A DNA stretch of 64,000 bases from Liquidambar formosana (Eukaryota > Streptophyta > Magnoliopsida > Saxifragales > Altingiaceae). Position numbers and translations under genes: made by a program. This document shows, one piece after another, positions 42,522 to 54,607 of this stretch. The first letter of the stretch is position 1. The number at the start of each line of letters is the position of its first letter. The stretch covers positions 19,336,982-19,400,981 of the forward strand of contig CM077831.1 in assembly GCA_039720395.1 (NCBI GenBank), written 5' to 3'. The notes beneath the pieces were generated by a model. The model saw nothing but the letters and a program-made list of their open reading frames with translations, was not told the origin of the DNA and ran no database searches.

Positions 42522-45500
42522 ATGGCCGATGAAAGAACTAGTGAGGGACACTTTGACCTTAAGGCTTGCCTGAAAGCCATCATGACCAAGCTTGATCATA
42601 CCGCCGAGACATCCGATACCGCATTGAAAATGGCTCAAGAGAACCAACAAAAGATGGCAGATCTTGAACAAAATGGCTCTAAGGCCCATTCCTCGGGTAT
42701 ACCTCATGGGGCTGGCACCGAAGAGGGACCTCAATCCAATGAGAACACCAAGACAAGGGGGGAAAGTAGCTCGAAACCTGTGGTCACCAACCTAGAAGGG
42801 GAAACCAAAGGGAAAGGTTCTAGCAGTGATTCTGTGTTAGCTAGCAAGGTAGAAGCATTGGAGAGAACTATAAAAGGGATTCGTAGGGCCGATGACATGG
42901 TCGATGTGAGGACTTTATCTCTATTTCCAACGGCTCGTATTCCATTGCAATTCAAGATGCCGGAGTTAGAAAAGTTCGATGGGACGGGTTGCCCTAAGAC
43001 CCATTTGAAGATGTATGTGCGAGCCATGCACCTTCGAGGGGCTACTGACGAGCTTTTAGCTCAAATGTTCCATGAAACCTTAGCCACTTTCGCTTTGAAA
43101 TGGTTCTTGTCCTTGGATGAGAATAGAACTCGGACTTGGGAAGACATATGCAATGAGTTTTCGGAGCACTACAAGTACAACACAGAGGTGGATGTTACTC
43201 GAAAGGACCTGGAAACTACCAAACAAGGGGCTCATGAAACCTTCTCCGCTTACATTACAAGGTGGAGACAAAAGGCATCGAGAATGACGGATAGGCCAAA
43301 TGAGGAGGACCAAATTCAGCTGGTGGTTAAGAACTTGCTGCCCGTGTATCACAAGCACTTATTTGCCCACTACTTCCCAAATTTCAAAGCTCTCATTGGG
43401 GCTGGCACGCAGGTTGAAGATGCTATCAATGATGGGACAATCAAAACTGAGGAAGTGAGGAGTCGCAAGACAAACTTTACTGGGAAGAACAATGCCGAGG
43501 TCAACACCATAACTCAACCCATCCAACCCTTGTCTCTCAATGATGTCAACCCACCTCGCCATTTCACCGACCTATTCATGCCAATTGAAAGAGTCCTTGA
43601 AAAGCTTGTAAGCCGTGACCTATTGAAGCCACTCGACCCAAGACCCCCACCAAATCCCTTACCCAAGAACTACAACGAGAATGAGTACTGCAAGTACCAC
43701 CAATCCAAAGGCCATGCCACCAATCATTGTGTTCGTCTTCGCCATCAAGTCCAAGACCTCATTGACAAACAAGTCATCTCACCACCAACCCGTCCAAATG
43801 TCACCCGTAATCCTCTCCCATCTCACAACAACACACCCCCACCTAACACCATAAATGCCATTGGGGTTGAATCCTTACGCCTTCGCCGTCCCATAAGACA
43901 ATACACTCCACTCCCCATGACCTTAACCCGTCTTTTCACCATTTGCCGCAATAACAGCCTTATCATGCCACTTCCACCAAAGCCAAGGCCATCAAGCCCT
44001 CACCAATATTGCCAATACCATCGTGCACCCGGCCATGACACCGAGGCTTGTTCTATACTAAAGAAGATCATTCAAGACCTCATTGACCAAAAGGTTTCGT
44101 TGTTGCCAAAGAAATCTATCCAACAAGAGCTGAAAGAAAGATATGAAGCAGGGGATCCTCAGGTTGGCCTATTAGGTGAATCGTCGGGGAAATTTGACTA
44201 CTATGTGCTGTACTCAAGCCCAAGTCCAATATCGGATGAGCCGATAGTCCCTACAGGTTGGGATAACTTGCCGACAGAAATGGAGAGCATTGACATGATA
44301 GAATGGGATGACTTAATGAATGACTCCAAGGAAGTCCATGACATATGGGCAAGTAATGATGAGTTAGACCATATAACCAGAGGAGGTCGCCATTTCAAAC
44401 CTCCCTACCTGGAATCTGAAAATCCGTTGGAAGATTTGGAAGGGCAGAGGCATCCTAGCTTGCAAGAAGAAGAGGATGAAGTGCTTAGGCAACTGAAAAA
44501 GACCAATGCCAACATCACTATTTGGGGCTTACTCATGGCCCCACATAAGCACAGACAGACTGTGTTGAAACTGCTGAATCAGATACAAGTGCCCGTTGAC
44601 ACATCCCCCGAGGGATTGGTACATTTGGTGAATCCAACTCCCAAGAACTCAACCATCGTGTTCACCAATGTGGACCTACCCAAAAGCGGGCCAAGCCATT
44701 CTCAAGTTCTCTATGTGACCGTTGACACTATGGGGAAGAGGGTTCCTACCGTCCTTATCGACAATGGGTCTGCACTGAATGTATGTCCTCTCCGAACTGC
44801 CACTGTTTTGGGTTTGGGACCCACCGATTTCATGCTATCTGGGCAGACTGTAAGAGCTTATGACAACACCCGCCGCGAAGTAATAGGAGTAGTTACTTTG
44901 CCTTTTATCATGGGACCCACTGAATTTAGGGTGGAATTCCAAGTGTTGGATGTGCCGTCATATTTCAACTTGCTATTGGGCCGACCTTGGATCCATCCTG
45001 CTGGGGCTGTGCCATCTTCACTCCATCAAAAGGTAAAGTTTCCTTATGAAGGAGCCATAGTAACGCTTCAAGGGGACTATGAATTGAAACTCGCAGGCGT
45101 GCCTATATGTGAGATACAACCTGAATCAGCAACAGTACCAGTATCTGGGTTTGACCATGTCCAATGCATTGAGAAAGAGCTCGAAAAGGGTGAATTAATA
45201 CCCTTGGACTTTTGCCCCCATGGCAACTTGCATGTTGGTGAAATCATGAGAAGAATGAGTTTCTTTCCAGGCATGGGGCTCGGGCGTCGCCAACAAGGGA
45301 TCCCTACGTCTATTCAAAGCCGTGTCACCTCATACACCTTTGGGCTAGGATATGAGCCCTCTATAAATGATCATGCGGAAATGCTGAAGAGGAACAAGGA
45401 GAAAGTAAGAGCCAAAGCCGAGGGAAGGGTGCCAGACCTGAGGATCTCGCCATATCGACCTACTTTGAATGGTTACTTCGTCAAAGAGGGGGATGATTTT

Positions 45501-45859
45501 CCATATTGCGGGTTTCTAGAACCCACCTTTGACCAAGCTACCAAGATCCGAGTTCCGGGTTTTGAAATTTTCTTCACCGAATGGTATCCGATCACAGCTG
45601 AAACGGTGGATGATGAAGCCATCAATGATGAGTTTAGGAAAAGAAAGAGGAGGACTGGGCAGAGAACCTTAATGTAGGGGCTATGACTGAAATGTTCCAA
45701 GATATGATCCTCACCGTGGAAGACTCGACCATTGAAGAACTCCAGGGTTCGTCCATTAGCCATGCTACCATGCCACTCCTGAATTGGTACCTTGAATGTG
45801 GTGTCATTGCGGAGCTCCATGAAGAAGAAGACCTTGGCCTACCTGATAGCAGCTTGTAG
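42522..45859 (+). pseudogene. gag-pro: Gag-protease of element B, frameshifted near the C-terminus
   Basis: Starts MADERTSEGH and follows the element A protein: Gag domain, two zinc knuckles (YCKYHQSKGHATNHC and YCQYHRAPGHDTEAC, both with the full C-H-H-C set), DNG protease and the G-patch-like segment. A 1-nt deletion at about 45634-45637, judged against element C (GAGTTCTGGG there), ends the frame at 45677, about 60 codons before the family stop at 45857-45859. The enzymatic parts precede the break, so the protein could still have functioned. Confidence 0.88.
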
Positions 45860-46037
45860 GTGTCTTAGTTTAGTAATATTTCCCTAATTCAATAAGATGT
45901 ATCTACTTAACTCACCTTGTGGAGTCATAGTATTGATACAGATTTGTTTTTCTTCTTTTGTGTGTCATTCCTCCTATTCCTAGTCAATAAAGTGTGTTTT
46001 CTTTCTCTATATATGCAGTGTCTCTTTTCTCTCCTCT

Positions 46038-48159
46038 ATGGATATTTATGACATGGATATAAATCCTAGGAACGATGTCCCCCCGGAGCTCGTTGAGCAA
46101 AGGAAAAGGGGCGTCACCGAACCTAATATGGATGAACTAGAATCAATCAACTTAGGGACGAATGAATTGCCAAGAATAGTTAAAATTGGGAAAACCCTCT
46201 CCCCTGTTGAAAAAGAAAAGATGATCTCCCTCTTGAAAGCCAACATTATGGCTTTTGCGTGGTCTTATGAAGACATGCCTGGCATTGACCCCGATATTGT
46301 GCAACACTATATCCCCACTAATTCCCTAAAGAAGCCGGTAAAGTAGAAACTCAGAAGATTAAAACCAGAATGGGCTCTAAAAGTAAAAGAAGAGGTAGCT
46401 AAACAACTAGACGCGGGTTTCCTCCAAGTTGTGGAGTACCCCGAGTGGTTGTCAAATATAGTGCCTGTACCTAAAAAAGATGGGAAAGTGAGGATGTGTA
46501 TCGATTTCCGAGATCTCAACGCTGCGAGCCCTAAGGATGACTTTCCTTTACCCCATATCGACGTGTTGGTAGACAGTACAGTGGGACATGCACTCCTCTC
46601 CTTCATGGACGGATTCTCCGGGTATAACCAGATAAAGATGGCGCCTCAAGACATGGAGAAAACAGCCTTTATCACGCAATGGGGAACGTACTGTTACAAG
46701 GTAATGCCTTTTGGCTTAAGAAACGTTGGGGCTACTTACCAAAGAGCAGCAATGACCCTATTGCATGATATGATCCATAAGGAAGTCGAGGTTTATGTCG
46801 ATGATATGATCGTGAAGTCCGTGGATAGGGAAGGGCATTTCAAGGCACTAGAGAAATTCCTAGAGCGAGCAAAGAAGTACAATCTCCGTTTAAACCCACA
46901 GAAGTGCGCTTTTGGTGTCACTGCAGGCAAGCTATTGGGGTTCATGATCACTCAGAGGGGCATCGAAGTGGACCCAGGGAAGATAAAAGCTATTGTGGAG
47001 ATGGAGCCGCCCAGCACTGAGAAGCAGATCTGAGGTTTTCTGGGAAGAGTTCAATACATAAGTCGATTTATTGCCAACTTGACCATGGTTTGCGAACCAA
47101 TCTTCAAATTGCTTAAGAAAGGTGTGCCAAAAGTATGGAATGAAGAATGCCAAGAGGCCTTTGAGACCATTAAGAGATACTTGAGTAATCCTCCAATCTT
47201 AGTTCCCCCACGGCAAGGTGCACCGCTCTTGTTATACTTAACGGTCACCGAAACCGCGACGGGAGCTATATTAGCTCAATATCTCGAAGGGTCTACAAAG
47301 GAGAATGCCATCTACTACCTAAGCAAGAAAATGACAGACTATGAAGTGAAGTACAATGCCATTGAAAAGGCTTATGTGGCACTAGTATGGGCGACGCAGA
47401 AACTCCGGCACTACATGATGTCCTTCGAAGTGTTCTTGATAAGTCGCATAGACCCGTTGAAGTACCTGATAGAGAGGCCAGTATTGTCATACAGAACTGC
47501 TCGATGGTCAATTCTCCTCAATGAATTTGACATCAAGTATGTGAATCAGAAGTCTATCAAAGGGAGCGTCATCGCAGACTACCTAGCTAGCTGTCCTGTG
47601 TCATCATCCGCTCCGTTCAACGATCAATTCCCAGATGAGGACGTGCTAGAGATTGGTAGAAAGACTTGGAGAGTATACTTCGATAGGGCAGCCAATAAGA
47701 AAGGTTATGGGATATGAGTCCTGATAGTTTCACCTGAAGAGGCATTTACACCGTTGGCAGTCAAGTTAGGGTTTGAAGCTACCAACAACATTGCTGAGTA
47801 TGAGGCCTGTATCCTAGCATTGGAAGCAGCACTTGAATTTGGGATCAAAGAATTAGAAGTGTTCGGGGACTCGGTGCTAATCATTTGTCAGATAAAAGGG
47901 GAATGAAAAACTTGAGATGAGAAGCTATTGCCATACCATGCCTATCTAGAAGCTCTAACCAAGGAGTTCTCAGAAATAGAGTTCAACTACTTGTCAAGAA
48001 ACAAGAACCAGTTCACCGATGCCTTGGCGACCCTAGCGTCCATGGTGGAGATACCTAAAGGGGAAAATGTGAAGCCGTTGGTGATAGAATGTCGAGACAA
48101 GCCTGTGTACTGTTGTGCAATCCGAGGAGGAGAAGTAAATGATGGCCATCCGTGGTTCC
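46038..48159 (+). pseudogene. pol: Pol of element B, nonsense-mutated and truncated
   Basis: Starts MDIYDMDINPRND, 19 nt after an AG acceptor (46018). RT (YVDD present), RNase H and the second RNase H are recognisable. In-frame stops: TAG 46344-46346 (CAG in A), TGA 47031-47033 (CGA), TGA 47715-47717 (GGA), TGA 47904-47906 (TGG) and TGA 47913-47915 (CGA). Catalytic-site context also decays (FDRAAN for FDGAAN). The integrase is absent because element C inserted at 48159, just after the second RNase H. Confidence 0.93.
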
Positions 48160-48883
48160 TGTGAACCCCGAAAATTGGGCCCACTAGGGTTGGAAAGAGA
48201 ATAGGTTTGAAAAAGAAAAAGGAAAGGAGTCGCCACCTTATTTTTTAAAGGAAACAAGGAAAACCCTAAAAACCATTTTTTGTTTTAAAGAAAAAACAAT
48301 TTTGAATGACTCCATAAAAAAGGAAAGGGCAAAAACCAATCTTTTGGAAACCAAAGAAATCAGGGATTCGGAGGCTAAGTTATGACATGGGAAGGTTCTA
48401 GGCAAAGCCTATAGGCACCCATGTCACCCTTTCGGTCTCTCGGTTCATTTGGGCTAAATTAAAGTCTTTCCATACAAAAATCAGCAAGTATATCATCACA
48501 AGAATTGCATGCATATCATATATTTCATTCATCCATCCATGCATAATAAACACATAAAAACAGAAAATAAAGAAAAACAAAACAAAACAAAAAGAAACCT
48601 AGGATGCTTGGATCCTAGAACGGACTTGAGCCTCACGAAGAGCGCCTACGTACCATGCAACGAAATACATGGATCAAAGTCCACGTAGTTCGAATAGAAG
48701 TAGGGTTAAGTCCTAATACAAACCTATGGTTAAAACCCTAGGTTTCCTTATTTGATCAAAAGAGTTGAATTTGATAGAAAGTTTGATTTTAGGAAAGAAA
48801 TCCACAAAATGGAAACCTTGATAAAAACAGAATTTTATTGGTTAAGGAAACCCTTGATTAGAACCATTGATTCATATTAAAAA

Positions 48884-50551
48884 TGTTGGGAATCAAACTA
48901 GAGAGGAAAAACTAAAAAGGCGGAATTTAAAATTTTTCCTACGATTCCCAAACCCATGAATCTTAATTATGCTTAATACAAAACAAAAACCCTAACTAGA
49001 AGAGGGTAGAATTACTTACAGTTGATTCAAGTCTTCTCCTTTATGCTCCAAGCTTTGTCTTCTAATTGAGCAGTCCAAGTGCACTGCCTCCAACAGTATC
49101 CACACCTAGCTTGAGCAAGTTGTCCTTTCCTTCTTCTTCCTTAGGGTTGCTAGAGGTGGAGAAGAGGGAGAGAGAGAGAGGGAGAGCTGTGAAATTTTCG
49201 GCCAGCACTTGGGAGCCTCCAAGAGTGCATCAAGTGATGATGTCATCACATCATAAAAGGCTTTAAATAGCCTCCAACTAGGGCCGGCCAAGGGGGGATT
49301 CCAAACCCTAATCTAATTTGTGTAATTACTCTTAATTACACAATTAGCCCACTAGTTTGCATCAAATACAAATTAGCCCCTTAAAGAACTTTTCTTTAAT
49401 CACTTATACCCTTTCTCTCATAGACAATCAAGCTCTCTTAGCATGATCAGTGTGTGACCCATTGGGTTCACATCATCAAGTAGTAGGAACAGCACAAGTT
49501 GTGCACAATGGAACACTTTCCATTAAGGGTCTAATTGAAACTCCTTTCAATTCCCTAATTGATTATAACTCATTTATATCAATTAGGGCTTCTACTAACC
49601 ATGAGTAACACCTAGCATATGGCTCATGGTGTGGTCCTTAATGAGGTGAATAGTCATTTACAAAGAACCCTTCTGTTATAGTTTACAGGTTACAATTCCA
49701 TCCTTCCATCAACACAATGTCTCTAATTGAACTAATAGGACATGGAAGTCTGTCAAGTCCCTAGTTCAATTACTTTATACTCATTCATTAATATCAACTC
49801 AATGATGAACTTATGGAAACTCCTTTCCATATTCATTCTACCATGGGCCCATGGATTTAATGAGTTATATTCAATGAATGCTGTATGAGACATTCACTCT
49901 CTTTTTCCTGAGAGTGATGGATTCCTTGTTGATCACTCACATGCCTTCACACACATAGCAGTAGGGCCAATGAACACCCTTACAGACCCCTGAATAGGAT
50001 CTGCACTTAGTGTTATCAAACTTCTAAAGCTATATGTATAAGACAACCATGGTGTCTCAGGTCTAAGGATTACTTGTACCACTATAACAATGAGAAACTG
50101 ATTGACAGGCAGGTTAAAACTCCATTCAGTTTATCTCATATCTTTGGTCACATTCAGTGTACCTATTCTTATAATAGGCACCCACTTGTTGGTTGTAGTG
50201 TCTCCACACAAATAGCTTGAGACTAGCTATCCTCCTATAGAGTCAACCTAACAAGTGCTATTCCTATGGTTCATTACTGTCCATCATAGTGAACCTTCAA
50301 CTAGGAATGATTTAGGAGTTTAGCACAGAGATATATTTACAGTCTCAAAACTACAACCCTTTGTAATTTCATATTCTCAACTCTAACTCCATGGACATAT
50401 TATGTAAACATAAATGATGCATATAAACATAATAGAATAAGCCCTTTTATTAAATCAATAATAAATGTGACATATATAAATGAAATCAATTGATTGTTCC
50501 TAATCCCTAAACAATCATCTCCATGATTGTCTCTAGGGCATAATCCTAACA
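48884..50551 (-). mobile_element. Solo LTR D, copy 2 (1668 bp, reverse)
   Basis: Reverse copy of 23163-24854, from TGTTGGGAATC to GGGCATAATCCTAACA, flanked by AAAAA on both sides (48879-48883 and 50552-50556). It sits at a different position within the host LTR than copy 1. No gene. Confidence 0.88.
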
Positions 50552-51767
50552 AAAAATTAACCCTAAAGAGGGAGAAGGGAAAGAGTTAAGAAGAGAGGTG
50601 AATTGGGGCACCTTCATACCCACTTACCTGAGCGCAATAGCTCCAAGCATTAGCCATTTCAAGCATTGGCAGCCCTATTTGCCATAGGACAATTACCACA
50701 CCTATTTGCACCCTTACAAGTGCTCAAAACCATGCAAAAACAATGATATGCAAATCTGGACAGAATAGTATTATGGCCTAAAAATCATCCACTAAGCATG
50801 CTAACAGCAAAAACAGCAAACTTTCGTAAGCCCTAACATATTCCTAGAACCATATCATGCATAAAAACCCTAAAACATACTAACATGCATGCAAAAATAT
50901 CATATTTACTCCATATGAAAAACATATACAGCAAACATGAAGAAAAACCAATGAAAAGACCCACTTTAACATGCTGTATAAAAACAAACACAATATCAAG
51001 ACTCTAAAACCCTAAACTCACAAATATGCTTAAAAACATATAAAACAAACTTCACACATACTAAAATAAACCTAAACAGAACCTAAACCATGCATATTAA
51101 TTAACTAAAGTAACAAAACATGATAAGAAACCCTAACACTAATATGCAATGACACTATCCTAGCATAAGGACAACAGAAGCACTAAAAATCACAACTATG
51201 CATAAAAACATATAGGACAGCCCTAAAGCATGCTAAACAGTAGATAAACAGTAGATATTCCATGTATATTAACTAGCTAGAGTGTTAATACATGATAAAA
51301 AAGTTACCTTTAACATGCAATAGGCCTATTCTATGTGAAAACCCATATTCAGCATGAACAAAGAGTGAGGAATACCTTAAGAAGGAGCTTTCTTTGCTGC
51401 TGTAGAGACTCTCTCTTCCTCTTAGGGATGACTTGAACCAATGTTCTCTAAGGCTACAGCAAGAACTCCAGCTCTCCTTCAAGTCCCTCTCTCTTATTCT
51501 CTCTCAAACACTTAAGTTTTAATGCATAAAGTGGCTCCCCTTGTGCTGAAGCATAGCGGGGTATTTATAGAGTTTCATTAGGATTAACCAATGGCTGGGA
51601 TTAAAACCCTAAAAATTAATCCAAGGGCTATTAGAGACCCCCTTGGGGCTTAAGTAACTCAGAAGTTACCAAAAATTAGAAGGAAACTCGTCCAAAAGAG
51701 CCCTTGTACGTCAAAATAGGGAGGAATCCGCTTCAGCAAGGAAACATGGTGTAAATAGGAAAGTGGT

Positions 51768-51847
51768 CTCGGGTGACCACCCAAGGCTGGGCGGCTAGCC
51801 ACCTGGGCCCAGGCGGCTAGCCGCCCAGGCTTGGGTGGTCACCCGAG
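51768..51847. promoter_or_regulatory. 80-bp quasi-palindrome, copy 7 (U3 of LTR C)
   Basis: CTCGGGTGACCACC...GGTGGTCACCCGAG with cores GGCGGCTAGCCACC and GGCGGCTAGCCGCC. Confidence 0.92.
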
Positions 51848-52557
51848 CCCACTTCTAATTTTTTGCCTGTTTTGACTCCTAATCCTTCTAGAAGTGTTTC
51901 AGGGGGCAAATTAACTCCGATTTTGATGAAACAAAAGCCAAAACGACCGTGTTTCGATGAGGAATATGTTTTTGAACATTTTAGGGTGAAAACCACTAAC
52001 CATGGGGGCATGGTTAGGGTTGAACAAGGCAGTTAACCACTATTCTCTACCTTTGCTAAGCATAGGCATGCATATAGGGTCAAACCAAATGCTTTCCATA
52101 TCAAAATTGAACTTCATAAAACACTTTTGGGGATAAAATGATGACTAATGAAAGTCAATTTGAAAAGATTTGGTTGGTAATTGTGAGTCAATTAGAGCTA
52201 ACCCAGGGAAGGGTCAATTAACCAACTTGAACTGTATTGAGCCATTTTAATCTCGAGCCATTGACTTATCAAATTGACACTAGAAATACCTCTTATGCAT
52301 CCATATGAACTCCAATTGACAATTTGGAGATCATTCCATGGTCAAATGAAAAGTTTGGGACTTAAAAGACGATTATGCCCTTTAAGTCACAAAAGCTCTT
52401 ATTATCCCTCAAGATCAACTCCAATTTGAACCAAAATTCATATCCATTGTCCTTGTGACTCTAGAAAACTAATGCAAGTGACTAGACTCAAAAACCAAAC
52501 AAAAACATGCATGAAATGATGAGCCCTAGTAAGGTGGTGCAAAAATGGGGTGTGACA

Positions 52558-52566
52558 GAAGCCCCT
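52558..52566 (-). other. Polypurine-tract-like sequence of element C
   Basis: On the minus strand AGGGGCTTC directly precedes the 3' LTR, identical to element A. Confidence 0.6.
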
Positions 52567-52599
52567 CATTGGCGAACAAGTTACACTTGTGAACCAATG
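52567..52599 (-). other. Nested hairpin abutting the polypurine tract of element C
   Basis: CATTGG / ACAAGT / ACTTGT / CCAATG stems with 3-nt spacers and loop, the same geometry as 18175-18207. The inner stem changed from GCAAGT/ACTTGC to ACAAGT/ACTTGT, keeping pairing. Confidence 0.8.
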
Positions 52600-52789
52600 A
52601 TAAAGAACAACCCATTTTTGCTAAAAAGCCTGGAGAAATCACACACTGATACCAACAATGATGGGAGGTTGAAAACCTGAGACTGAAATAAGGAAGTGTA
52701 CTCAAGTCATGAGTATACTTAAACCACTGAGGGTTGAGAATTGATAAGAGAAGCATATTCAAACCACTACGAATGAACATACTTTTGAA

Positions 52790-53960
52790 ATGGAGAAATA
52801 TATTCTAGTCACGAATATATTTAACCAAGTGATTAGAATGAGATCTGAGAAGTACGTTCAAGTGATGAACGTACCTTGGAAATGGAGAAGTATATTCAGG
52901 TCACGAATATATTTAACCAAGTGAGTGACAAAATATCTGAGAAGTATACTCAAATGATGAGTATACCACTGAAATAGAGAAATATATTCAGGTCACGAAT
53001 ATATTTAACCAAGTAATCTGAGAATGAAATCTGAGAAGTATACTCAAGTGGTGAGCATACCATTGAAATGGAGAAATATATCCAAGCGAGGGATATATTT
53101 AACCAAGTAGGATTAGAATAATCTGAGAAGTGTACTCAAGTGATGAGGATACTTAATGATTGAGAAAGACTGAGAAGTACGTTCAAGTGATGAACATACT
53201 TTTGAAATAGAGAAATATATTCTAGTCACGAATATATTTAACCAAGTAAGCTGAGAAGTACACTCAAGTGATGAGCATACCATTGAAATGGAGAAATATA
53301 TCCAAGCGATGGATATATTTAACCAAGTAAGTGACAAGTATGTTTAAGTGATAAACATACCATTGAAATGGAGAAATATATCCAAGTGATGGATATATTT
53401 AACCAAGTAGGATAGGAATAATCTGAGAAGTGTACTCAAGTGATGAGTACACCATTGAAATGGAGAAATATACTCTAGTCACGAATATATTTATCCAAGT
53501 AAGTGACAAGTATGCTTAAGTGATAAACATACCATTGAAATGGAGAAATATATCCAAACGATAGATATACTTAAGCAAGTAAGATAGAGAATAATCTGAG
53601 AGGTGTACTCAAGTGATGAGTACACCATTGAAATGGAGAAATATATTCTAGTCACGAATATATTTAACCAAGTAAGTGACAAGTATGTTTAAGTGATAAA
53701 CATACCATTGAAATGGAGAAATATATCCATGTGATGGGTATACTTAACCAAGTAAGATAGGGAATGAGGATTGGGAACCGAGAAGCATATTCAAAGGGTA
53801 AATACACTTTTGAAATGGAAGAATATATTCAAGTGATGAATATATTCAACCAAGTATGATAGAGAATGAGAATTTGAAACTGAGGAGTATATTCAAAGGG
53901 TGAATACACTTTTGAAATGGAAGAACACATTCAAGCGATGAATATATTCAACCAAGTAGG
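52790..53960 (-). repeat. Covarying hairpin array of element C
   Basis: Roughly 90-115-bp units, each with two hairpins. Hairpin 1 has loop AAGTGAT and 8-bp arms that differ between units: GTACGTTC/GAACGTAC (52852-52874), GTATACTC/GAGTATAC (52944-52966), GTATGTTT/AAACATAC (53338-53360) and GTGTACTC/GAGTACAC (53430-53452). Hairpin 2 has arms AAATATATTC/GAATATATTT (52980-53006) or AAATATATCC/GGATATATTT (53074-53100). ORFs across it are artefacts. Confidence 0.92.
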
Positions 53961-54607
53961 ATGAAAAATCAAGATTTGAAATGAGGATATATGATCAATT
54001 TATCAAGATTAAACAAGCATGGTGCAAGAGGAAAGTGACTTACCACATTGTCACTTGAGTTGGCATGGCACAGGGGAAATATATTCAACCCTTTTGAACA
54101 TAAAATCAATTCAAAGAATTGATTTCAAGGTGAAATTTGATTGATTTTAAGCTCAAAAAGTGTCGAATATCTCATTTGGAAGAAGGTTTGATCACGCGCT
54201 AAGGCGAGACAAAGCGAGGGAGAAAGCCAAAACAAAGTGGCTTGGGTGACCACCAGGCCTCAGGAGGCTAGCCGCCCAGGCCCTGGTGGCTAGCCGCCCA
54301 GGGCTTGGGTGGTCACCCGAGCCTATTTGCTGAAAAATCTGGTTTTTTAAATGCATAAGTGCACTATTCATACCCCTTGTTCAAAGAACCCAAAAATTGA
54401 GAGTTTCTCTCTCTAGGAAGCTTACCCCATTTTGCAAAATCACTCCAATACCCAAGAGCAATCAAATCCACACTTCAAGAAGGATTCATACACATGAAAT
54501 AGCATCATTAACACCCAATTTCACATCAAAAACCAGAAATTTGCAGCACTTTGCAAATCAAAATCCATTAAACCCATTTTTGCTCAAAACAAGCTAGTTC
54601 ATCCACC
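53961..54607 (+). promoter_or_regulatory. Upstream region of the PMD-like gene of element C
   Basis: Non-coding sequence before the gene at 54608. It includes the quasi-palindrome copy at 54241-54321; no clear TATA box was seen. Confidence 0.55.
54241..54321. promoter_or_regulatory. 80-bp quasi-palindrome, copy 8 (upstream of PMD-like gene, element C)
   Basis: CTTGGGTGACCACC...GGTGGTCACCCGAG with cores GGAGGCTAGCCGCC and GGTGGCTAGCCGCC (81 bp). About 287 nt upstream of the ATG, comparable with about 299 nt in element A. Confidence 0.9.

Larger units (their letters stand above)
38947..48159 (+). mobile_element. Element B: decayed Tat-lineage element, interrupted by element C
   Basis: 5' LTR 38947-41647, primer site 41651, gag-protease 42522-45859 (frameshifted) and pol 46038-48159 (five nonsense codons). 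Cut at 48159 by the reverse insertion of element C; the rest should lie beyond the right edge. It inserted into plastid-derived DNA; ATGGT (38942-38946) is its left target site. It is closer to C than to A: LTRs 2.7 kb rather than 3.2 kb, and no duplication in the Gag C-terminus. Confidence 0.93.
48160..52557 (-). repeat. 3' LTR of element C, split by solo LTR D
   Basis: From TGTGAACCCC (48160) to GGGGTGTGACA (52557), reverse. Without the D insertion it is about 2.73 kb, like LTR B. It contains the U5 hairpin TGACATGGG/CCCATGTCA (48383-48426, perfect), the reversed GTAAGT donor (about 50629), the 80-bp palindrome (51768-51847) and a reversed TATA (about 51565). Confidence 0.93.
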
